NCBI GenBank assembly: GCA_964615195.1
Contig: CAZTNG010000002.1
Location: forward strand, 6,217-70,216
Reading direction: 5' to 3'
Length of the DNA stretch: 64,000 nt
Source of the DNA: HGM20899 sp964615195
GTDB taxonomy: Bacteria; Pseudomonadota; Gammaproteobacteria; Enterobacterales; Succinivibrionaceae
The notes beneath the pieces were generated by a model. It saw only the letters and a program-made list of their open reading frames with translations. It was not told the origin of the DNA and did no database searches. This document shows, one piece after another, positions 36,592 through 45,490 of this stretch. Each line of letters begins with the position of its first letter. The stretch's first letter is position 1. The position numbers and the translations under genes are program-made.

Positions 36592-37134
36592 CTAGAATGT
36601 ATCTCTCCATCTTACATCGGTAGCCGTTGTAGTAATATGTCTAGTTAAATTATAGTACCTATTCCCCTCGGAGTTATCATTGAAAGGTACCTCACATATA
36701 GCTTCAGAATCAATAATATATTCATATTTCACGTCTGCATAACTATCAGAAGAATTCAAATCCTTAACTAAAATACTAAGTTTATTAATATAACATCCAC
36801 TATAAACAACACTACAAAAATTTTGGTCATTATTACCTTTACAGTTATCAATCAAAACTAACGCTGAGCTTTTATAATTTTCAGGGCCTTTCCCTATACC
36901 CCATATTGCTGATTCACTCGAATTAGCAGTATTTGGGAAAAACAAAGCTGCTAACGCAAATTCAGTACCACTACGGGCTAATGCATCTGCTTGTGTACCC
37001 AATACTGAAGTCAATTGAGTTTGATTAGAGCCTATTATTAATCTAGATACTATTGCTATTAATGAAGTGAAAACTAATATAACAAAAACAGCAGTAATCA
37101 GCATTGATCCTTTTTTAAAAGTGTTATGGAGCAT
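36592..37134 (-). CDS. mshP: MSHA pilus biogenesis protein MshP
   Basis: MshP is a minor component of the MSHA pilus with a PilX-like N-terminus (KKGSMLITAVFVILVFTSLIAIV), a hydrophobic helix and a 180-residue length. The ATG at 37134 has GGAGG 6 bases upstream and is preferred over an upstream in-frame TTG. It is the last msh gene before mreB: the large adhesin-like mshQ that normally follows is absent, with only 171 bases left. The gene overlaps mshO by 11 bases. Confidence 0.85.
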   Translation of the reverse strand: MLHNTFKKGSMLITAVFVILVFTSLIAIVSRLIIGSNQTQLTSVLGTQADALARSGTEFALAALFFPNTANSSESAIWGIGKGPENYKSSALVLIDNCKGNNDQNFCSVVYSGCYINKLSILVKDLNSSDSYADVKYEYIIDSEAICEVPFNDNSEGNRYYNLTRHITTTATDVRWRDTF

Positions 37135-37954
37135 TACCAACCTCCATCATTTGACTTACACTCATTGATTGACCTTTAGATGTAGTCAAAAGGCCTATTA
37201 AAATTGAATTTTGATTACTTGCGTTTAATGATACATAACTATTACTCTGTTTGACCATATTGAACATCATACCTTGGACAAGATACCTATCACTATTCAA
37301 ACTACTACCACAAACTAAAGAATTATTAACAAATGATCCGTCTGTATCTGGAACATATGTTCCACAATCATAATACAAATTATTAGATTCAACATAATAC
37401 CTTCTATAACTGCATGAATCTATTATATAAGCTCTATTGGCATTCGATATGGAAGAATTAAATACAGAAGGAGTACCGTCAAGTGTTACAATGACAAGTC
37501 CCTTTGATTCATAAAAGTCTTCAATTTTTTTTATTTTTATTTGCTTAAGATATTTATTAGAGTCAATTATCGCCAATTTTTGTTCGTACGTGTTACCAGC
37601 CAATAGTGGGCACGAATCTTTCGAATGAAAAATATCATTTACCTGTTTTTGACTTACAGACAAAACGATTTCTGAAGGAGAAGCTTTAATTATTCGATAA
37701 GTACCTATAGGTTGTACAAACTCTAAATATTTATTTGATTTTACATTGATTTGATATGGAATTGACATCGAAATTTGTCTTTGTATTCTTAACATTACGT
37801 TTCTTGTATAACTTGCTAACTCAACCCTAGCAACTGTATCGCCAAAAAACTCAGCTCCCATTCCAATAAAAGATACCACACTTATTGCAGAGATTCCTAA
37901 AAGGATCATACACACAACTAATTCAATTAAGGTAAAACCTCTTTTTATATTCAT
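37124..37954 (-). CDS. mshO: MSHA minor pilin-like protein MshO
   Basis: The prepilin leader reads MNIKRG|FTLIELVVCM, with Glu5. The ~276-residue length and position after mshD fit MshO, a minor pilin of the MSHA system. The ATG at 37954 overlaps the mshD stop (TGATG) and has GAGG upstream; an in-frame TTG just before it is less likely. Several Cys in the C-terminal half may form disulfides. Confidence 0.88.
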   Translation of the reverse strand: MNIKRGFTLIELVVCMILLGISAISVVSFIGMGAEFFGDTVARVELASYTRNVMLRIQRQISMSIPYQINVKSNKYLEFVQPIGTYRIIKASPSEIVLSVSQKQVNDIFHSKDSCPLLAGNTYEQKLAIIDSNKYLKQIKIKKIEDFYESKGLVIVTLDGTPSVFNSSISNANRAYIIDSCSYRRYYVESNNLYYDCGTYVPDTDGSFVNNSLVCGSSLNSDRYLVQGMMFNMVKQSNSYVSLNASNQNSILIGLLTTSKGQSMSVSQMMEVGNAP

Positions 37955-38721
37955 CAATAATTACCTCTTAGCATTCTGTATTTATAAATGCTTCCTTGAG
38001 GAGTTACTATTGCCAAATCTACAGTTTTAATTTGAGCAAATGGATAAACACCATTTACCAAAATGGGAGATTTCAAAATTCCTAAATAGTCTTTCCCATT
38101 AATTGTGGTCACAGAAGGATTTTGCGAAACATGAATATAAACATAAAAATCTTTATACGCAACATCATATAATTCAACAACACTTTTTTGGCTATCAATC
38201 CAATCTCCAAAAACAGCTGTTGTAAAAAATGAAGCCTGAATTATGCATTTAGATGTGGAATTTCCACATAATTCTAAATTACCACCACATAAATTTTTAA
38301 CATCATTACTTCCCTTAGAGCATAGCAAATTGGTATCAAAATCATCTACATCGTTAAAACCATCAGGAGTAGTAGATTCTTTTTCATTTGGCGTATCTGG
38401 ACCAAATTCACTTGGTTTGGAACAATCTACATTTGGACAAAGCTTCAAACTATCACTACTTACACCTACACTAGATTCTCCACACCTACATTCACTCCCA
38501 TTATGATCTGAATTTTCATCATATGAAACAGCATAAATACGAGATATTACATGATCTGCTAGCATTGATGCTTTAGCTTCAAAAATTGGATTTATAGATG
38601 CTTCCCTAAATGAGAAAAAGACTGAAATAATACCAGACAAGGCTATAGAAATTATAACTAACCCAAGGATCACTTCGATTAACGTAAAACCTTTTAAAAA
38701 ATATCCATGCCTCATTTCCAT
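37954..38721 (-). CDS. mshD: MSHA minor pilin-like protein MshD
   Basis: The leader FLKG|FTLIEVILGLV with Glu5 marks a minor pilin, and position between mshC and mshO identifies MshD. I start it at 38721 (MEMRHG), where AAGGAAG lies 6 bases upstream; the open frame continues 12 codons further without need, and a third ATG at 38715 is also possible. The middle (about residues 55-110) is unusually rich in Cys, Ser, Asp and Asn. The start overlaps the end of mshC by 10 bases. Confidence 0.87.
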   Translation of the reverse strand: MEMRHGYFLKGFTLIEVILGLVIISIALSGIISVFFSFREASINPIFEAKASMLADHVISRIYAVSYDENSDHNGSECRCGESSVGVSSDSLKLCPNVDCSKPSEFGPDTPNEKESTTPDGFNDVDDFDTNLLCSKGSNDVKNLCGGNLELCGNSTSKCIIQASFFTTAVFGDWIDSQKSVVELYDVAYKDFYVYIHVSQNPSVTTINGKDYLGILKSPILVNGVYPFAQIKTVDLAIVTPQGSIYKYRMLRGNY

Positions 38722-39173
38722 GAAATACTTCCTTCTTGAGTTATTGATACAGTACAATAAAACTCTGAATCAACACCATTAATTTTAATCGACTTCGTAC
38801 CATCAATGGAAGGAATATTAGAACTACTCATTGGAGACAATTGACCCAATCCATTAAATTTAATTTTAGATTCCGTCAAAGACATTGTGCTTAGCATTAC
38901 TGGATTATGCCATTTGCTTTTATCATTACATTCAGTACTTAAACAATAACCAAAACCATCAACCGAACTTATAAAATAAACGTCAGTGGTTACACCTTGA
39001 TTAATGTTAATATTTTGAACTTCTCTCAATAAAGCTGATGCCTCACGACAATATTGATAGTGATCAGAGGATCTAGATGAAAGATTAGCAGCTGCATATG
39101 CTGATAAAATACCAATTATCAACATTACACAAACAAATTCAATTAACGTAAATCCTCTGATATATTTTATCAT
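38712..39173 (-). CDS. mshC: MSHA minor pilin MshC
   Basis: The leader YIRG|FTLIEFVCVM carries Glu5 and a hydrophobic helix. The 153-residue length and the place after the large pilin gene fit MshC. Four Cys after the helix (two in the CLSTEC region) suggest disulfide-stabilised loops, as in other minor pilins. It starts 4 bases after the pilin gene. Confidence 0.87.
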   Translation of the reverse strand: MIKYIRGFTLIEFVCVMLIIGILSAYAAANLSSRSSDHYQYCREASALLREVQNININQGVTTDVYFISSVDGFGYCLSTECNDKSKWHNPVMLSTMSLTESKIKFNGLGQLSPMSSSNIPSIDGTKSIKINGVDSEFYCTVSITQEGSISWK

Positions 39174-39177
39174 TATA

Positions 39178-39870
39178 TTAATCTGATTCTGAATTAATGT
39201 GTGGTGTTATCAAACCTAAAGCAGGAGTATAAGTAAAACTCATGTACGATGTTGTAGAATTATTAGGGTCCTTATACTGACCATTATCACCTTTTTGTAA
39301 AGACAATACTAAATAGTAATGGCATGTACCATAATTAGCAACAGAACTTCCATTTACACTACCTTGGCTATAAGAAATAAAATACTTATAATCACTAGAA
39401 CTATTATTTAAATCAGAAGTACTAATTGTAGCTTTAGGAGGATTTTGAAGCATCTTTTCCCAAATATCCAAACATCTTTGTTCTGTTAATCCTGATGTAT
39501 AATAGTTTGCAGTTTCTGCATTAATACTAGGCATGCTTGCACCAGCAGTTGTGGCTGCTATAGGGTATCCAGGGCTCATAGATCCATCTTCAATTTTAGA
39601 ATTAGACGGCGTAGTAAGATAAAATCTGTTTCCATCATAAAGCGTACTGTTAACTTCACTAACCTTTTGTCGTCCTTTAGCCTCCCATTGAGCTCGGATT
39701 AGCAAAATCCCAGTTGCAAAATTACCAGACACACCTTCAACACTTGCTTTTTTAGCTTCTTCTGTTACATCTAAAAATCTTGGCAAAGCTGTTGCAGCCA
39801 AAATACCTAATATAACAATTACTATGATAAGTTCAATGAGAGTAAAACCCTTATTCATAAGACTTTTCAT
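39178..39870 (-). CDS. mshB: MSHA pilin of the MshB type
   Basis: The leader MNKG|FTLIELIIVIVILGILA is a type IV prepilin signal. The next words, LPRFLDVTEEAKKASVEGVSGNF and RAQWEAKGR, and the C-terminal YTPALGLITPHIN are those I know from MshB rather than MshA. It is 230 residues, longer than MshA (about 170). It is the only large pilin in the cluster, at the spot where mshB and mshA normally stand side by side. It may therefore serve as the main subunit, or mshA lies elsewhere. Two Cys (in EQRCLDIW and GTCHYY) can form a disulfide. The ATG has AAGG at good spacing. Confidence 0.85.
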   Translation of the reverse strand: MKSLMNKGFTLIELIIVIVILGILAATALPRFLDVTEEAKKASVEGVSGNFATGILLIRAQWEAKGRQKVSEVNSTLYDGNRFYLTTPSNSKIEDGSMSPGYPIAATTAGASMPSINAETANYYTSGLTEQRCLDIWEKMLQNPPKATISTSDLNNSSSDYKYFISYSQGSVNGSSVANYGTCHYYLVLSLQKGDNGQYKDPNNSTTSYMSFTYTPALGLITPHINSESD

Positions 39871-39888
39871 TTATCAATCCTTAATTTT

Positions 39889-40425
39889 TCACATGTTGTT
39901 AGTCAGTTTAACAACCGAGCCGTTGTTATAATTATATATAAAACTAGATACAGATGTATTAAAAATACATATTTCTTTATCAGGTTTATGAACTACACGC
40001 ACTTCTTCAATAAACAATCTAAGTTTTTTCCCGAGGATACCTCTCCAAAGATTTTCACATGATTTTTCATCATCATCAATACCAAGAACATTCATTGGCC
40101 AACCATTTAAAGAAATTACAAAACGTAACTTTTTGGGATTAAATCCCAACTCTTTTTCTTCAATTCCATTGTACAAATTCAACCATGATGGAGGATACAT
40201 TAACTTATCTTTACCAGAACTTAACCAAATATTGTGAATTAATAATGATCTTTCACTCATATTAGTAGCCATACTATCCATGGCTGTTTCCAATGTTCTA
40301 TCACTTTGTGGTTCAATAAATAACTTAATTGACAAAACACCTAACACGCTAATCACAATGAAAACAATAATAAATCTATATAAATATCCTAATTTTTCAT
40401 CAGCATTACTAATACTAAATTTCAC
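39889..40425 (-). CDS. mshF: MSHA biogenesis protein MshF
   Basis: MshF is a bitopic accessory protein of unknown detail: one membrane helix at about residues 14-36, then a periplasmic domain of about 140 residues with GWPMNVLG and CENLWRGILG. I place the start at GTG 40425, which overlaps the mshG stop as TAGTG and has GGGG 5 bases upstream. The longer open frame from 40458 would overlap mshG without a ribosome site. Position between mshG and the pilin gene is diagnostic. Confidence 0.82.
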   Translation of the reverse strand: MKFSISNADEKLGYLYRFIIVFIVISVLGVLSIKLFIEPQSDRTLETAMDSMATNMSERSLLIHNIWLSSGKDKLMYPPSWLNLYNGIEEKELGFNPKKLRFVISLNGWPMNVLGIDDDEKSCENLWRGILGKKLRLFIEEVRVVHKPDKEICIFNTSVSSFIYNYNNGSVVKLTNNM

Positions 40426-41651
40426 TATTTCCCCTGCATTGCGCCATACATATCCCACATAGGAGTAAATATACCTAAAGCTAAAACACCAACCATTACA
40501 GCGACTATAACCAAAAGTAATGGCTCTATTTTTGAAGTTAATGACTTTAAATCATAATCTACTTCTCTTTCATAATATTCAGCAGCTTCTATAAGCAATT
40601 CATCCACTCTACCTGTTTCATCACCTACTGCAAACATTTGCAACACTAAAGGAGTAAACATATTACTCTGCTTTGCAACTATTGCAAGGGAATTACCTTG
40701 CTCAATCTGACGTCGCATTTCCAAAACATGTTCTTCAAGATATTTATTATCAATTGCATCAGCGACGAGAGTTAATGCCAAATTTAATTGCACTCCTGCC
40801 TTAAGCATTAATGAAAAACTTCTACAAAATCTACCCAATAAAGCCCTATTAATTATTCCACCTAAAATTGGAATTTTTAATTTCATTCTGTCCCATATTA
40901 ATCTAATTATAGGACGTTTTAATCCAGCTTTAATTAAGAACGGAGCAGCAATAACCATAGCCGCCATATACATCCAATAATTTACAAAAAAATTGGATGT
41001 TGCAATTAAAAGTCTTGTAGTAATAGGCAATTCTACCCCAAATTTTGAAAACATTTGACTAAAGACAGGAATTACAAAAATATTGAGTATAGCCATAGCT
41101 GCCATAATAAAAATAACTACTATTGTAGGATAGCGCATGGCACTTGAAATACGCTTTCTAGTCTCATGTTCAAGTGTAAAATAATCTGCTAGCTGTGAAA
41201 ATGCATCTTCTAATCTACCTGTATTTTCACCAACATTAATCATTGCAACAAAAAGTGATGAATATATATTTGGTTGCTCTTGCATTGATAAATTAAGAGA
41301 CTTACCTCCAACTAAATCTTTATTTAATTTAAGTAATGAATTTTTTAAACCATAATGTTCTGTTGAATCTGCTAAACCAGAAATTGCTCTTATAATAGGT
41401 ACACCGGCCTTAGATAAGGAATACATTTGTCTACACATCATAATTAGTTGCGGCAAACCAACGTGGCCATGCAATATTTGTTTAAAATCAATCTTAAAAG
41501 AAAAACCTAGGTTCCCCCCCTCTTTAATATCTATAGGTAGCAATCCTTGTCTTCTTATTTCATCTATTGCGTCTAATGTACTTTGAGCCTCAACCAAACC
41601 AATTTTATATGTACCGTATTTATCTTTTGCGCGATAATTATATATAGTCAT
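40425..41651 (-). CDS. mshG: MSHA inner-membrane platform protein MshG
   Basis: MshG is the PilC/GspF-family platform protein of the pilus. It has duplicated GspF domains with three membrane helices (near 170-195, 220-240 and 380-400). Family words are VAMINVGENTGRLEDAFSQLADY and the second-copy FAVGDETGRVDEL. Length 408. Its start overlaps the mshE stop by one base. Confidence 0.94.
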   Translation of the reverse strand: MTIYNYRAKDKYGTYKIGLVEAQSTLDAIDEIRRQGLLPIDIKEGGNLGFSFKIDFKQILHGHVGLPQLIMMCRQMYSLSKAGVPIIRAISGLADSTEHYGLKNSLLKLNKDLVGGKSLNLSMQEQPNIYSSLFVAMINVGENTGRLEDAFSQLADYFTLEHETRKRISSAMRYPTIVVIFIMAAMAILNIFVIPVFSQMFSKFGVELPITTRLLIATSNFFVNYWMYMAAMVIAAPFLIKAGLKRPIIRLIWDRMKLKIPILGGIINRALLGRFCRSFSLMLKAGVQLNLALTLVADAIDNKYLEEHVLEMRRQIEQGNSLAIVAKQSNMFTPLVLQMFAVGDETGRVDELLIEAAEYYEREVDYDLKSLTSKIEPLLLVIVAVMVGVLALGIFTPMWDMYGAMQGK

Positions 41652-43408
41652 TATTTAATTATCTCCGCTACCTTCATTACTTCTTCTATAGAAGTAATAC
41701 CTTTTACTGCAAAATTATAAGCCATTTTTGACAAAGACTCGTAATCATCATTTTCTCTTACTGCCCTTGCAAAAGCCTCATGATCTTCTCGCCTTAAAGC
41801 ATCCATCATTCGTTGATTAAGAATTAAAAGTTCAAAAACACCAACTCTTCCCTTATATCCTGTAAAATTACAATATTGGCAGCCCTTTCCCTCATTCCCC
41901 ATAAAAAAAGTTTGTTTTTGCTGATCTTCAATAGATATACCTAATGCATCTTCAATGTAATTCATTTGAGAAATATTAGGCTGACACGGAGCGCCACATT
42001 TTGGACATATTCTGCGAACCAATCGCTGAGCCAAAACTGCTTTTAAAGATCCTGCTACAAGATAACCAGGAGCCCCCATATCAACTAGTCTCATAGTACT
42101 TGATACTGCATCATTAGTGTGTAAAGTTGACAAAACTAAATGTCCTGTCATTGAACCTCTTAATCCTATCTCACTAGTTTCATGGTCTCTCATTTCACCA
42201 ACCAATAATATATCTGGATCTTGACGTAAAGTTGAACGAAGAACATTAGCAAAATCTAATCCTATTTTAGAATTAACTTGAACTTGAGTTATTCTTGGTA
42301 AACGATATTCCACAGGATCTTCAACAGTAATAATTTTAACTTGTGGTTGATTAAGCTCATTAAGTGCACCATACAAAGTTGTAGTTTTTCCTGAGCCAGT
42401 TGGCCCCGTGACAAGTATCATTCCGTGAGGCTGATGTAATTGCTGCCTAAATTTGCTTAAAATTTGTGGAGGCATTCCTGTACTTTCAAGTGATAGTAGT
42501 CCATTCGATTGATTAAGCAATCTCATAACTATAGATTCGCCGTGCTGGGAAGGTAAAGTTGAAACACGAACATCTATATTCTTTGCTGCAATAATTACAG
42601 GAAATCTACCATCTTGAGGTAATCTTTTTTCTGAAATATCTAGCCCCGCCATTAATTTTATTCTCAATGCAATTGCTGGAGCTATATCCACGTTATTTAG
42701 AACTTGTTCAGTAAGATTACCATCTATACGCTGTCTAATTCTCAGTACATCTTCATCTGGTTCTATGTGTATATCTGAGGCATTGCAGTTAACAGCGTCT
42801 TCAAAAACTGAACGCAACAAATTAACAACAGCTGCATCTGAAGTCTCGTCATCTACCCCCAATGTATCAGCACTAATATCAAAAGCTGACTTAGTAACTT
42901 CCGTTTGCAACTGATTTGCATATTTTGCAATTGTTTCAGTATTTCTATACAACTGAGGCAAATATCTTACAATTTCTGATTCTGGAGCAATAACAAAATC
43001 AACTTCATTTGGTTCAAGCTTATCTTGAATATCATCTCTACTTGGATAATCCAAAGGATCAGCAATAATAACAGTAATTATTATATTACCAGTATTCTTG
43101 TTTTCTGTCTGCGAAATGGCAATAGCGTGCTTTTGACGAGCCATGTTTTCAGGAAGCAACTGTACTGTAGGCGTATCAATATTAAGTTTAGATAAATCTG
43201 TTATTACGGTCATACGTAATTGTTGACCTAAAGCTGTACATATATCAGCCTCTGACGCAAGTCCTAAGGCTACAACTGATTGACCAAGCTTTGTATTCAT
43301 TTCTTTAGAATATGCCAAAGCTCTTTCAACATCATCTGCAGTAATAATGCCTGATTGGACTAAAACATCACCAATTCTTATTCTTTTTCGAGAACTATTT
43401 TCTGTCAT
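41651..43408 (-). CDS. mshE: MSHA pilus extension ATPase MshE
   Basis: MshE is the hexameric ATPase that drives pilus extension and in Vibrio is switched on by cyclic di-GMP. The catalytic part has Walker A GPTGSGKTTT, VGEMRD and LVLSTLHTNDA plus a zinc tetracysteine (CPKCG and CQYC). The N-terminal MshEN region shows two 24-residue repeats at about 11-34 and 40-63. Key positions vary: the first ends in Ser34 instead of Gln, the second starts with Lys40 instead of Arg but keeps Gln63. Cyclic di-GMP binding is plausible but not certain. Length 585. Confidence 0.95.
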   Translation of the reverse strand: MTENSSRKRIRIGDVLVQSGIITADDVERALAYSKEMNTKLGQSVVALGLASEADICTALGQQLRMTVITDLSKLNIDTPTVQLLPENMARQKHAIAISQTENKNTGNIIITVIIADPLDYPSRDDIQDKLEPNEVDFVIAPESEIVRYLPQLYRNTETIAKYANQLQTEVTKSAFDISADTLGVDDETSDAAVVNLLRSVFEDAVNCNASDIHIEPDEDVLRIRQRIDGNLTEQVLNNVDIAPAIALRIKLMAGLDISEKRLPQDGRFPVIIAAKNIDVRVSTLPSQHGESIVMRLLNQSNGLLSLESTGMPPQILSKFRQQLHQPHGMILVTGPTGSGKTTTLYGALNELNQPQVKIITVEDPVEYRLPRITQVQVNSKIGLDFANVLRSTLRQDPDILLVGEMRDHETSEIGLRGSMTGHLVLSTLHTNDAVSSTMRLVDMGAPGYLVAGSLKAVLAQRLVRRICPKCGAPCQPNISQMNYIEDALGISIEDQQKQTFFMGNEGKGCQYCNFTGYKGRVGVFELLILNQRMMDALRREDHEAFARAVRENDDYESLSKMAYNFAVKGITSIEEVMKVAEIIK

Positions 43409-44555
43409 TATTCATAGTCTCCAAATATTTAATTCTCTGCTCTACGAAGTTTTTAGATGCAGTACTTAGGTATAAATTTTTAGATTTTAAATAAGCAATT
43501 TTTGCCTCGTTAAACTTTTTTTGTTCTTCTAATACTAAACCTAAACCCATGTACCATTTACCTTGTTTTCCACTTATTGTTGAAAGTTTTCTGTAAGCTT
43601 GTTCAGCAATAGTATTATCTCCGTTATTTCTAGCTAAAGTTGCAAGTGTAGCGTAATAATCAACATTTTTTTCTACAGGAGGATTCCCCAATGCTAAAAC
43701 TTTTACGGCTTGAGAATTTTGATTAATAGACGAATATATTCTAGCCAAATATAAACGATAATCATAATGTTCAGGTGATAATTCAATTCCTCTATCTAAC
43801 ACCTTTATTGCATCTAATGTTTTATCTTTCCCATAGTAAAGAGCTGCTAATTTTTCTCTTGCATTATAGTCTCTAGGATTTTTAGCTAAAATTGAACTAT
43901 ATGCATCAATAGCCCCAGAAGGATTACCTTTGGCCATCGCTGTATTAGCTTGTTTCCTTTCATATTCAATTTCTTGTTGACCTGTAAATTTTTTCTCTGT
44001 TACTTTAATATAGCTTTGTTTTATAGTAGGTTCTGGATTGGGTAATTCCTCAATAAAAAATTGTTCTTCAGCATAATCATCGTTAGGCGACTCATCTTTT
44101 GCAATAGATTTAATCTTTTCATTTTCTATATTTAAATCGAGCACATTTTGTGTATTGTTTTTCGCATTATTTACAGAAGAATCATATTGTTCTTGAATAT
44201 TTTTATCCACAGTAACTGTAGCTTGTTCTTTAATTGTACCTTTAACTTCTAAATCTTTAGCATTATTAACATTGGACTCAGCAACATCATTGTTTTTTTC
44301 TTCATTAGCTGTATTATCTACATTTTTAACTGGAGCTTTTACCGTTGACTCAATTTGAATATTAGAAATATTATTACTATCAACATAAACAAAACGATAA
44401 ATAACTATAGAACACAATAAGACAAACATTAAAGCCACAGCAATAATAAGAATTATTTGCCATAATCCTTTTCTAGCCTTAGCTTGATACTTACCATGAG
44501 TCGATGAAGCATCACGTTTATCTAATTCATTGAGCACATTATTTATAACACTCAT
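43395..44555 (-). CDS. mshN: MSHA biogenesis TPR protein MshN
   Basis: MshN starts with the family word MSVINNVLNELDKRD, followed by a membrane helix at about 33-53 and an acidic, Asn-rich linker (about 65-195). The C-terminal half (about 205-375) is a string of tetratricopeptide repeats (GNPSGAIDAYSSILAKNPRDYNAREKLA and following). It is thought to bridge the inner-membrane complex and the secretin. It overlaps mshE by 14 bases and mshM by one base. Confidence 0.92.
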   Translation of the reverse strand: MSVINNVLNELDKRDASSTHGKYQAKARKGLWQIILIIAVALMFVLLCSIVIYRFVYVDSNNISNIQIESTVKAPVKNVDNTANEEKNNDVAESNVNNAKDLEVKGTIKEQATVTVDKNIQEQYDSSVNNAKNNTQNVLDLNIENEKIKSIAKDESPNDDYAEEQFFIEELPNPEPTIKQSYIKVTEKKFTGQQEIEYERKQANTAMAKGNPSGAIDAYSSILAKNPRDYNAREKLAALYYGKDKTLDAIKVLDRGIELSPEHYDYRLYLARIYSSINQNSQAVKVLALGNPPVEKNVDYYATLATLARNNGDNTIAEQAYRKLSTISGKQGKWYMGLGLVLEEQKKFNEAKIAYLKSKNLYLSTASKNFVEQRIKYLETMNNDRK

Positions 44556-45481
44556 TATCGCCCTCCAAATAATAAAAACACAGCTAAACCAAGCATCATT
44601 AAAAATAAAATTATCAAACCAAAATTCACAATATTTGCATGATTTACTCTTTTAGTTACTGTGTCTCCGATTGCTTCTCTTGCTATTTTACGTGTCAACC
44701 TGTATGTTCCTTTACCGTAAGCAAGCATAATACATTTTGCTGAAATAATGTTTATCAATCTAGGAATACCATTTGAAGATTTATAAATCAATTTAGAAAC
44801 ACTAGGTGTAAATAAAGGATCTCCCTTAAAACCTGAAGCCCTCATACGGTAAACTAAATAAGCCTCTGTTTCATCTTTATCTAAGGGGCGTAATTTATAT
44901 GAGAAGGAAATTCTTTGCTTCAGCTGACGCAGATTGTCACAATTTAAACGATCATCCAATTCTGGCTGACCAAATAATACTATTTGTAACATTTTATTAT
45001 GTTCAGTTTCTAAATTTCCTAGTAGTCTAATTGCTTCAATAGTATCGTCAGGTAAAGCTTGAGCTTCATCAATTACTAATACAACTCTCTTACCATGCTT
45101 ATTTAAATCTAATAGACAATGATTTATATCATCATTTAAAGATAAATTAGTACAATTTGAAACGTTTATTCCTAATTCCCTAGCTATAGAAACTTTAAGT
45201 TCTCTTGGATTCAAAATTGGATTAGGTAAATATACTAATTCATATTCACTTGGTAATTTTGAAATAAAGAGGCGTAAAACCATTGTTTTTCCAGTTCCCA
45301 CCTCACCAGTAACCTTTATAAATCCCTCACCATTATTTAATGCAGAATGTAAAACTTCCAAAGCTTCTTCATGAGGAGGAAGCCCATAATATAAACTAGT
45401 ATTAGGTGTCAAACCAAAAGGCTGTTGATTAAGGCCGAAGAATTCTAACAACTTATTTGGATCAAAAATATTTTGTGACAC
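44555..45481 (-). CDS. mshM: MSHA biogenesis AAA ATPase MshM
   Basis: MshM belongs to the ExeA/GspA family of AAA ATPases. Walker A is GEVGTGKT (about 60-67) and Walker B is VVLVIDEAQAL (about 132-142). A membrane helix near the C-terminus (about 283-304) anchors it; unlike GspA there is no peptidoglycan-binding domain. The start is GTG with AAGG 7 bases upstream. It lies 9 bases after mshL. Confidence 0.92.
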   Translation of the reverse strand: MSQNIFDPNKLLEFFGLNQQPFGLTPNTSLYYGLPPHEEALEVLHSALNNGEGFIKVTGEVGTGKTMVLRLFISKLPSEYELVYLPNPILNPRELKVSIARELGINVSNCTNLSLNDDINHCLLDLNKHGKRVVLVIDEAQALPDDTIEAIRLLGNLETEHNKMLQIVLFGQPELDDRLNCDNLRQLKQRISFSYKLRPLDKDETEAYLVYRMRASGFKGDPLFTPSVSKLIYKSSNGIPRLINIISAKCIMLAYGKGTYRLTRKIAREAIGDTVTKRVNHANIVNFGLIILFLMMLGLAVFLLFGGR

Positions 45482-45490
45482 TTTTAAACC

